DNA of 5,930 nt from Pelagibacteraceae bacterium (lineage in GTDB: Bacteria > Pseudomonadota > Alphaproteobacteria > Pelagibacterales > Pelagibacteraceae). The translations under genes were made by a program, and so were the position numbers. The stretch is from assembly GCA_016764285.1 (NCBI GenBank), contig JAESSC010000129.1:1-5930 (forward strand). Reading direction: 5' to 3'. Below are positions 1 through 4,228 of the stretch, piece after piece. Each line of letters opens with the position of its first letter. The first letter of the stretch is position 1. Below the pieces are notes generated by a model. That model was not told the DNA's origin. It searched no databases and was given only the letters and a program-made list of their open reading frames with translations.

Positions 1-300
1 GCTGGTTCTGACAGATTGACTGTGATTGATGCGGGAGATATACTACGAACTATCCTAGACTCTAACGTAAGCTTGGTTCTATGTGGCCATAAACACAGAC
101 CATGGATTTGGGATTTTAATACACTATCTATTGCAAATGCTGGCACTGCTTCATCAGAAAGAGTTCGCGGCTTCTTTGAGAACTCGTATAATATAGTAAA
201 TATTCAAAATGGAACTTTCCGTGTTGACCTAAAAATTGTTGGCGGCAAAAGAACACCGTTGCGGGATATTGTAAAAAATTATACCCAGTTAACAGATTGA
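1..300 (+). CDS. Calcineurin-like metallophosphoesterase, C-terminal part (5' end outside window)
   Basis: The frame is open from base 1 and ends at TGA 298-300, giving 99 residues that begin AGSDRLTVIDAGD, so the true start lies upstream. The key signature is GHKHRP in the stretch LVLCGHKHRPW. This is the GHxH metal-binding motif that closes the active site of calcineurin-like phosphoesterases, with both His residues being metal ligands. It is followed by an NAGTASSERVRG segment and beta-rich strands (YNIVNIQNGTFRVDL), the usual end of the two-sheet sandwich. The family hydrolyses phosphomono- or diesters with two metal ions, and the substrate cannot be told from this fragment. The TTG at 16-18 is an internal Leu codon and not a start, since coding similarity continues before it. 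The family call is firm; specificity is unknown. Confidence 0.85.
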   Translation, partial: AGSDRLTVIDAGDILRTILDSNVSLVLCGHKHRPWIWDFNTLSIANAGTASSERVRGFFENSYNIVNIQNGTFRVDLKIVGGKRTPLRDIVKNYTQLTD

Positions 301-303
301 ATT

Positions 304-334
304 TGGTTTACTAAAATTTTACAACCGAATTTTT
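304..334 (+). terminator. Possible terminator after the phosphoesterase gene
   Basis: Just after the TGA at 298-300 lies a weak dyad, with GGTT near 305-308 opposite AACC near 323-326 around the palindrome TAAAATTTTA. It is followed by T5 at 330-334. Archaeal termination depends mainly on the T-tract, so this is a reasonable site for ending the upstream transcript. The hairpin itself is poor. Confidence 0.3.
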
Positions 335-380
335 ATTGTGAAAATAGCTGCACATTTCTGTAATTATTGACATGCTCACG

Positions 381-389
381 TTATACTAA
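381..389 (+). promoter_or_regulatory. TATA-like box of tRNA-Ser
   Basis: TTATACTAA is centred about 33 bases before the mature tRNA 5' end at 418. That would place transcription initiation near 411, leaving a short 5' leader for RNase P to remove. It is an archaeal TBP-type box by position and composition; no B-recognition element was scored. Confidence 0.45.
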
Positions 390-417
390 TTAACTGAATT
401 CATTAAGCAACAATTAT

Positions 418-501
418 GCGGGGATCGCCTAGCCTGGTAGGGCGTGGGATTGCTAATTCCATGTTCGCAAGAACACGGGGGTTCAAATCCCCCTCCCCGC
501 G
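418..501 (+). tRNA. tRNA-Ser, anticodon GCT (reads AGC/AGT)
   Basis: A full class II cloverleaf can be folded by hand. The acceptor stem GCGGGGA (418-424) pairs with TCCCCGC (494-500), with G501 as discriminator, as expected for archaeal tRNA-Ser. The D stem is GCC/GGC (427-429 with 441-443). The anticodon stem is TGGGA/TTCCA (445-449 with 457-461), with loop TTGCTAA and anticodon GCT at 452-454. A long variable arm TGTTC-GCAA-GAACA (462-475) is the hallmark of Ser/Leu tRNAs. The T arm is GGGGG-TTCAAAT-CCCCC (477-493). The 3' CCA is not encoded, so it must be added by CCA-adding enzyme. There is no intron. Confidence 0.97.
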
Positions 502-502
502 C

Positions 503-508
503 TTTTTT
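503..508 (+). terminator. T-run terminator of tRNA-Ser
   Basis: T6 begins two bases after the discriminator G501. Oligo-T tracts are the standard archaeal termination signal and are common immediately after tRNA genes. Confidence 0.55.
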
Positions 509-515
509 AATTAAA

Positions 516-522
516 TTTAAAA
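516..522 (+). promoter_or_regulatory. TATA-like box of the 53-residue zinc-ribbon gene
   Basis: TTTAAAA is centred 28 bases before the TTG at 547. That is the spacing expected if transcription starts at or next to the start codon, so the mRNA would be leaderless. No Shine-Dalgarno sequence precedes the TTG, which agrees with this. Confidence 0.4.
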
Positions 523-546
523 GTACGATGATACACACTTTCATTA

Positions 547-708
547 TTGGCACGAAGAAAAACACAAAAAATTATCAAGACTGGTCCAAAAAATGTAACC
601 ACTGGCATGTGTCCAGAATGTAAAACTATAGGTAGAATCTTTATTCTCGGTCAGGTTGGTCAAGAGCGAGCAAAGTGTCAAAAATGCAACAAAGAGTTTG
701 AGCTTTAG
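547..708 (+). CDS. Small zinc-ribbon protein (53 aa), TTG start
   Basis: The reading frame encodes 53 residues from TTG 547 to TAG 706-708. The N-terminal 20 residues are basic (MARRKTQKII and on). They are followed by a Cys4 zinc knuckle/ribbon with CPEC at residues 22-25 and CQKC at 44-47, joined by an 18-residue linker containing GRIFILGQVGQ. The two CxxC pairs predict one bound zinc. The basic tail suggests nucleic-acid or ribosome contact, but that is inference. The only in-frame ATG is at 607 and would remove the conserved-looking basic half. The TTG sits 28 bases after a TATA-like box, which favours a leaderless TTG start. The gene lies between tRNA-Ser and a coiled-coil gene on the same strand. 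No specific family is recognised. Confidence 0.75.
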   Translation: MARRKTQKIIKTGPKNVTTGMCPECKTIGRIFILGQVGQERAKCQKCNKEFEL

Positions 709-734
709 ATATTACTACTAATCCAACCCATAAC

Positions 735-740
735 TTTTAA
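735..740 (+). promoter_or_regulatory. TATA-like box of the 56-residue coiled-coil gene
   Basis: TTTTAA lies 26-31 bases before ATG 766. No Shine-Dalgarno sequence is present, so a leaderless transcript starting around 763-766 fits. A second A/T run at 751-762 is too close to the ATG to serve. Confidence 0.35.
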
Positions 741-765
741 TGTCTTTTCATTTTTTAAAAATAGC

Positions 766-936
766 ATGGCATCAGAATCTGAAACCGTTTACGATAGAAT
801 TGCTAAACTGGAAGATGAAGTAGCTGCGTTGAGAAGTGAAATTGATTTTCTAAAACATGCATTACGAAACGAACTAGCACGCCATGAAGTCAAAATGGCA
901 AGGAAAGGCACTGAAATATCTTCCATTATAGATTAG
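766..936 (+). CDS. Small coiled-coil protein (56 aa), unknown function
   Basis: ATG 766 to TAG 934-936 encodes 56 residues. Hydrophobic residues fall in a zipper-like heptad pattern from about residue 8 to 37 (V8, I12, L15, V19, L22, I26, L29, L33, L37). They are embedded in charged residues (KLEDEVAALRSEIDFL), which predicts a continuous amphipathic helix and a dimeric or oligomeric coiled coil. The tail (residues 38-56) is basic and then polar. There is no signal peptide or membrane segment, so it should be cytosolic. The start is supported by a TATA-like box about 28 bases upstream. The 3' end overlaps the convergent SirB1-like gene by 11 bases. No family is recognised. Partner binding or a scaffold role is possible but unproven. 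Confidence 0.7.
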   Translation: MASESETVYDRIAKLEDEVAALRSEIDFLKHALRNELARHEVKMARKGTEISSIID

Positions 937-1753
937 ACTTTTCTCTGACACTTTTAATTAATTCTAGAATGAAATCTGCATCATCCGCCTCTGGCTCTAA
1001 TTCCAGATATTTATTGAGTAAAGGTAGTGCTTTATCATAACGCAAAAGCCGCTCTTCTAAAATACCCTTATCTCTAATTTCCTCAGGAGATTCTGGCTGC
1101 ATTCCTAAAATCATATCTGTGCATTTCATAGCATTATCATATGCATATGATTGTGTGTACGCATTTTTCAGATTTCTTAGCAACCTAGTCAAAAGTTGTT
1201 CCGTTGTCGCTTCGTTTAGATATTCTGGAACAAATTCAACATCTTCTCCAAAATTTCTATTCAGAATTTTCTCTAAATCCTCAATTGTAAGCAACCTTCC
1301 ACGGTAAAATGGATCCAAAATCATCTCTTTTTTGTATTTTACAATTACATGTCCGGGGAATCCAACAATCCGAAGATCAAGTCCTATATGCTTAGCAACT
1401 TCTGTGTACAATATAGAGAGAGTAATTGGAATGCCAATTTTTTTGTCAAGTACTACGTTAAGAAAACTGTTTACTGGATCATAATAATCTTCTTCAGCAC
1501 CATGAAAACCAAGTTCATCAAACAAGTACTCATTAAGCACGGAGATGAGATATGTCGGGTTTTTAACTTCCCCTATTTTTATCTTCATGGAATTACCCAT
1601 CCCATTTATTTTTTCAATGTATTTTGATATATTCAGTTCAGGATATTCTAGAATTTGTGCAAGCTTTAGACATTTTTCAATCAAATTATAATTTGGATTT
1701 TTCGAAAAATATATCCATTCGGAAACAAACGGATCAAATTTTTCTGCGGACAA
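926..1753 (-). CDS. SirB1-like protein: transglutaminase-fold domain plus C-terminal TPR-like region
   Basis: The product is 275 residues from a TTG start (1753-1751). The N-terminal helices (about 1-55) match the usual SirB1-family lead-in. The core follows: YYDPVNSFLNVVL (90-102), GIPITLSILYTEVAKHIGL (107-125) and GFPGHVIVKY (131-140), with H135 and D147 (ILDPF) as remnants of the transglutaminase-like triad. No Cys occupies the catalytic position; the only Cys residues are C28 and C211, so an active protease or transglutaminase is unlikely. Residues about 195-265 resemble the TPR-like tail of the family (RDKGILEERLLRYDKALPLL, then YLELEP). It lies 11 bases downstream of the peptidase-like gene and is probably cotranscribed with it. 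No ATG precedes the TTG before an in-frame stop, and the first internal ATG would lose the N-terminal helices. A GGA close upstream may act as a weak ribosome site. The cellular role is unknown. Confidence 0.85.
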   Translation of the reverse strand: MSAEKFDPFVSEWIYFSKNPNYNLIEKCLKLAQILEYPELNISKYIEKINGMGNSMKIKIGEVKNPTYLISVLNEYLFDELGFHGAEEDYYDPVNSFLNVVLDKKIGIPITLSILYTEVAKHIGLDLRIVGFPGHVIVKYKKEMILDPFYRGRLLTIEDLEKILNRNFGEDVEFVPEYLNEATTEQLLTRLLRNLKNAYTQSYAYDNAMKCTDMILGMQPESPEEIRDKGILEERLLRYDKALPLLNKYLELEPEADDADFILELIKSVREKSNL

Positions 1754-1764
1754 CAGATTCCAGA

Positions 1765-2955
1765 TTATTTGATTCTATTTAGATATAGATGTGGATCTTT
1801 TAACTCTCTTGTGTTGGGAGGATCTGCGATTAGTTTCACAAATGTATCCTTACCATGCACATCAAACACATGTTGGGTAAATTCTTTACCTGTGCTCTTT
1901 TTTACACTATATTCAGAATAATTAGTACCGCTAAATGTAGTAAGATAATTTTGAAAATCACTATCATCTTTCAGTATTTGTTGCACCACAAATTCCGCCA
2001 TTCCCTCCATGGTAGTAAATACTGCATGTTGAGCCTGAATTGGTTTTAGCCATTTTTTGTAGATTTCCTCTATCGTGGGAATAAGCTCTGAAATCTTAGG
2101 GTCAATTTCAACATGAGTATATGTCATAACATCTGGTCCCATAACATTGGTGATAAAATTATCAGGATTCAGCATGAAAAATAGGTTTGCTCTCTTGGCA
2201 ACGCGAAATTCATCAGGTACAAGTTGTAATTGTAGGTATTCAGTGAGCTGAGTGACCACTTTGTCATCTAACGCTAAGATGGTTTTTGCCAGTTCCTCGT
2301 TTATTGTATTAACCTGCATGACTGCCTGAATGTTTAATCTATGAAGATTGTTTTGTACAGAATGAATAATCTCTTCCAAAATGGTCATTTTCATAGCTCC
2401 AAAATAACCAGATTTTACAGATTCTGCGTTAGATTCGTATGGGGGACCCTGCTTGTATAGAATTATTCTTGGATAATCATCTAAGATAAACCTGTTAAGA
2501 TAGATCTTTGAGTCAAGGTAATCACCATACGTTGTAGATATCTTTGAGATGTATGATTTTGCATAAGTAGAATAAACTAAGAATTTTGCTGTATCCTCTT
2601 TAATTACTTCTGAAATTTTTTTCAGATCATTTTTTGTAATCGCATCGAATAATTTATCCACGAATACTCGTCCATTTTCTGTGAACACCTTTTTTCCTTT
2701 TAACCGCTTAAAGTCACCTAGTTTCAGATATTCGATAGATAGTTTCTCGGAAACCTCTAATCCCATGTATTCATTTACCTTTCGAACTAAATCTGGAAAC
2801 AAGCCTTGTGAAACACTTTCAATATCATCAAATTTTACAGTAAAATTTCTATCCTCCTTGATCTTTGTTGCAAGTTTTTCTATTTCTTTTTCTTCATTAA
2901 TTTCAACAGAAAGTTGCCCCATTAATGCCTCAGCAAATTCATCTAACTCTGACAT
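1765..2955 (-). CDS. Divergent gluzincin-like metallopeptidase homologue (EExxH site), 396 aa
   Basis: ATG 2955-2953 to TAA 1767-1765. An in-frame TGA two codons upstream fixes the start region. I recognise no named family, but three motifs appear in the order of gluzincin-type zinc peptidases: EEIIHSVQNNL (194-204) where HExxH is expected, MEGMAEFVV (316-324) matching the downstream EGxA helix with the third metal ligand, and DPPNTRELKDPHLYL (378-392) resembling the C-terminal PPxSTxxxLHPxxY segment. The first zinc His is Glu (E194), while E195, H198 and E317 are kept. It may therefore be an inactive or unusual metal-site protein. The N-terminal 130 residues are helical and charged. No signal peptide is present, so the protein is probably cytosolic. 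It is the first gene of a two-gene unit with the SirB1-like gene. The gene call is certain; the function is an inference from motif order. Confidence 0.8.
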   Translation of the reverse strand: MSELDEFAEALMGQLSVEINEEKEIEKLATKIKEDRNFTVKFDDIESVSQGLFPDLVRKVNEYMGLEVSEKLSIEYLKLGDFKRLKGKKVFTENGRVFVDKLFDAITKNDLKKISEVIKEDTAKFLVYSTYAKSYISKISTTYGDYLDSKIYLNRFILDDYPRIILYKQGPPYESNAESVKSGYFGAMKMTILEEIIHSVQNNLHRLNIQAVMQVNTINEELAKTILALDDKVVTQLTEYLQLQLVPDEFRVAKRANLFFMLNPDNFITNVMGPDVMTYTHVEIDPKISELIPTIEEIYKKWLKPIQAQHAVFTTMEGMAEFVVQQILKDDSDFQNYLTTFSGTNYSEYSVKKSTGKEFTQHVFDVHGKDTFVKLIADPPNTRELKDPHLYLNRIK

Positions 2956-2960
2956 TGGAA

Positions 2961-2974
2961 ATCACGTTACCTTC
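2961..2974 (-). promoter_or_regulatory. Candidate ribosome binding site of the peptidase-like gene
   Basis: Read on the minus strand, the leader carries GAAGGT (2974-2969) and GTGAT (2965-2961), with GTGAT ending 5 bases before the ATG. Both match parts of the archaeal consensus GGAGGTGAT. This suggests a leadered mRNA, unlike most neighbours. Confidence 0.35.
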
Positions 2975-3015
2975 AATTACTGTTCCATAAAAGGTGATAT
3001 CAGCAATAAAGAACG

Positions 3016-3023
3016 AATATTAA
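3016..3023 (+). promoter_or_regulatory. TATA-like element AATATTAA, possibly bidirectional
   Basis: The near-palindromic box lies about 26 bases before ATG 3045 of the 32-residue gene, the leaderless spacing. Read on the other strand (TTAATATT), it would start transcription near 2993. That leaves a leader of about 38 bases for the divergent peptidase-like gene, which carries a ribosome site. One TBP site may therefore serve both directions. Confidence 0.35.
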
Positions 3024-3044
3024 TCAATCACAGAAATAATTATT

Positions 3045-3143
3045 ATGACTGATAGGCTGAATGATAAACAGATTATCGGAATTATAATGGTACTGTTTAG
3101 TCTCATCGGATTATATTTAGGCCTCACAGGATTTTTCGACTAG
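3045..3143 (+). CDS. Single-pass membrane microprotein (32 aa)
   Basis: ATG 3045 to TAG 3141-3143 encodes 32 residues. A short polar head with R4 and K8 is followed by an uninterrupted hydrophobic segment at about residues 10-30 (IIGIIMVLFSLIGLYLGL) and a final Asp. This gives one membrane helix, probably with the N terminus in the cytoplasm by the positive-inside rule. Small-xxx-small Gly spacing (G12, G22, G26) could support helix packing. The start has no Shine-Dalgarno sequence but has a TATA-like box at leaderless distance. It lies 44 bases before another small membrane-protein gene on the same strand. Its size makes chance possible. The clean hydrophobic pattern and the promoter spacing argue for a real gene. 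Confidence 0.6.
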   Translation: MTDRLNDKQIIGIIMVLFSLIGLYLGLTGFFD

Positions 3144-3153
3144 TCCTCAAACC

Positions 3154-3159
3154 CTTAAA
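3154..3159 (+). promoter_or_regulatory. TATA-like box of the 85-residue membrane protein gene
   Basis: TTAAAT is centred about 31 bases before ATG 3188, inside the 44-base gap between two small membrane-protein genes. It allows separate leaderless transcription of the second gene. Confidence 0.35.
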
Positions 3160-3187
3160 TCAATCCAATTAATCAAAATAATACTTG

Positions 3188-3445
3188 ATGCAATCCCATC
3201 TTATCGCCATCTTTTTTGTTATAATCATTTTACCAAGTGCGGCTTTTGCTCAATCAGAGATTGATAAAGATCCATTTTCTCCTGGTTTCCAATTTGATCA
3301 AAAACCACTTGATGAGCATGAACAAGACATGGAGTTCCTAAACCATCTATGGACAATTGCCATAGTACTGGTAATTAGTTTCGTGACAGCAAGAATTGTG
3401 TTAAAAATTGTCAAAAAACGTATGTCAAGATCAAAAGAAGAATAA
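3188..3445 (+). CDS. Small secreted/membrane-anchored protein (85 aa) with signal peptide and C-terminal membrane helix
   Basis: ATG 3188 to TAA 3443-3445 encodes 85 residues. Residues 1-21 look like a Sec signal peptide, with a hydrophobic core (LIAIFFVIIILPSA) ending AFA before QSEID, a classic A-x-A cleavage site. Residues 22-50 are acidic and would face outside. Residues 54-73 form a membrane helix (WTIAIVLVISFVTARIVLKI). The tail KKRMSRSKEE is strongly basic and should remain in the cytoplasm. The mature form would be a single-pass protein of about 64 residues with the N terminus outside. A TTG one codon upstream (3185) is in frame, but ATG is preferred. The gene ends 11 bases from the convergent winged-helix gene. 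No family is recognised. It could be a small subunit or anchor for a membrane complex, but nothing here shows which. Confidence 0.8.
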   Translation: MQSHLIAIFFVIIILPSAAFAQSEIDKDPFSPGFQFDQKPLDEHEQDMEFLNHLWTIAIVLVISFVTARIVLKIVKKRMSRSKEE

Positions 3446-3456
3446 GGGAATTTTCT

Positions 3457-4017
3457 CTAACTAGTTAATTTGTCAAAACAGTCAGCACATAGGTCATCCC
3501 TTGTAGTCATACCACGTGGCAGCTTGAAGTTAAATTTCCTGACGGAGGAAACTGAGAATTTTTGCGCAAATTTACCAAGCTCTTTTTTGCATTTATAGCA
3601 TAGGTGCCTTCCTTCTAGAAGAAATCTAAGATTCAATCGGCTAAGTGTTGCCATATCAACCACACCATAAAACACCATCATATTGACTAAAAGTGGTTCA
3701 GCCCGTATGATTTTATCAAGGGTTTCTCTTTCGCCAGCAATTGCAAGGTCAATCATCTCCTTCCATCTTTTACTTAGACCATCAGCATATTCATCCATTT
3801 CTTTTGTAGCAGATTCAGTGACGTGTACTATCAGCTTCTTCTGTCCCAAGAGGCCTGTCCCATAGCTAACTGTTATCATATTACTCTGATCCAAGACATC
3901 AAGAATTTTTTCAAGCTCCTCAGATTTCAAATGTACAATACTCTTTATGCTTCCAAGTCCGCTTGCGCCACGCTTGATGGCACCGAGGACTTTCATATCG
4001 TTGGTTTCTAATTCCAC
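3457..4017 (-). CDS. Winged-helix plus Cys4 zinc-binding protein, putative transcription regulator (186 aa)
   Basis: A GTG start (4017-4015) to TAG 3459-3457 encodes 186 residues. Residues about 5-70 read as a winged helix-turn-helix: MKVLGAIKRGASGL, a second helix SEELEKILDVLDQSN, then a beta wing MITVSYGTGLLGQKKLIVHVT. A helical middle (75-135) follows. The C-terminal zinc site has CYKC at 140-143 and CADC at 177-180. The order resembles archaeal MarR/ArsR-like DNA-binding heads fused to a zinc-ribbon tail, but no named family is recognised. DNA binding is inferred. The GTG is supported by TTTTAAAA centred about 26 bases upstream (leaderless), with an in-frame TAG behind it. The ATG at residue 8 is the alternative. 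The gene is divergent from the symporter, so local regulation of that gene is possible but unproven. Confidence 0.8.
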   Translation of the reverse strand: MELETNDMKVLGAIKRGASGLGSIKSIVHLKSEELEKILDVLDQSNMITVSYGTGLLGQKKLIVHVTESATKEMDEYADGLSKRWKEMIDLAIAGERETLDKIIRAEPLLVNMMVFYGVVDMATLSRLNLRFLLEGRHLCYKCKKELGKFAQKFSVSSVRKFNFKLPRGMTTRDDLCADCFDKLTS

Positions 4018-4038
4018 AAGAGACGTAAAATCATACTA

Positions 4039-4046
4039 TTTTAAAA
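4039..4046 (-). promoter_or_regulatory. TATA-like box of the winged-helix gene
   Basis: TTTTAAAA, identical on both strands, is centred about 26 bases before the GTG at 4017 on the minus strand. The distance and the lack of a Shine-Dalgarno sequence fit a leaderless transcript starting at or near the GTG, which supports that start over the ATG at 3996. Confidence 0.45.
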
Positions 4047-4078
4047 CTTGAGTATTTACCCAGTGCGTAAATTATGGC

Positions 4079-4165
4079 GCAGCACTAAGATTAGTTTGAT
4101 GTCCATACTAGTGGATCAAAATATGTTCATAATTTGAAGATACTTGCGGCACTAGATCATTGATG
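4079..4165. repeat. Imperfect direct repeat upstream of the symporter gene
   Basis: Copy 1 at 4079-4101 begins GCAGCACTAAGAT and ends TTTGATG. Copy 2 at 4146-4165 begins GCGGCACTAGATC and ends TTGATG. The shared parts are GC(A/G)GCACTA, GAT and TTGATG, with a few bases' difference in internal spacing. The copies start 67 bases apart, and the second ends next to the TATATAAG box. The intergenic dyad TCCA/TGGA (4102-4115) lies directly after copy 1. These could be operator sites; chance similarity in AT-rich DNA is not excluded. Confidence 0.3.
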
Positions 4166-4200
4166 TATATAAGAATTTTTTTAAAAATTTATTTTAAAAT
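4166..4200 (+). promoter_or_regulatory. Stacked TATA-like boxes of the symporter gene
   Basis: TATATAAG at 4166-4173 would start transcription near 4195, giving a leader of about 30 bases. TTTAAAAT at 4193-4200 would start it near 4224, almost leaderless before ATG 4229. AGGTG at 4223-4227 resembles a Shine-Dalgarno core but sits only one base from the ATG, so its use is doubtful. The very A/T-rich tract in between is typical of a strong archaeal promoter. Confidence 0.4.
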
Positions 4201-4228
4201 CTTTATTTAGTTCCTTTTTGGCAGGTGT

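Noticed and set aside
16..18. TTG as the start of the phosphoesterase gene
   Set aside because: The same frame is open to the left edge with coding-like sequence, so this is an internal Leu codon of a gene that begins before the window.
340..417. Possible C/D box guide RNA before the tRNA
   Set aside because: A CTGA D-box-like tetramer is present, but no acceptable C box (RTGATGA) or internal C'/D' pair is seen.
528..623. A 31-codon frame from ATG 528
   Set aside because: It overlaps the zinc-ribbon gene in another frame, shows no motif, and loses to the frame with two CxxC pairs and a well-placed TATA-like box.
1119..1627. Plus-strand open frames opposite the SirB1-like gene
   Set aside because: They are antisense shadows with no family motifs. 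The minus-strand frame carries the recognised family signatures.
2681..3052. Plus-strand 123-codon frame across the start of the peptidase-like gene
   Set aside because: It is Ser/Phe-rich antisense to a well-supported coding region and has no promoter or motif.
3446..3467. Palindrome TAACTAGTTA (3458-3467) with a pyrimidine run as a bidirectional terminator
   Set aside because: The T-run is short (TTTTCTCT) on the plus strand and absent on the minus strand. The palindrome overlaps the stop codon and is likely incidental.
3683..4011. Plus-strand frames opposite the winged-helix gene
   Set aside because: They are antisense shadows. The minus frame has a wHTH, two CxxC pairs and a TATA-like box.
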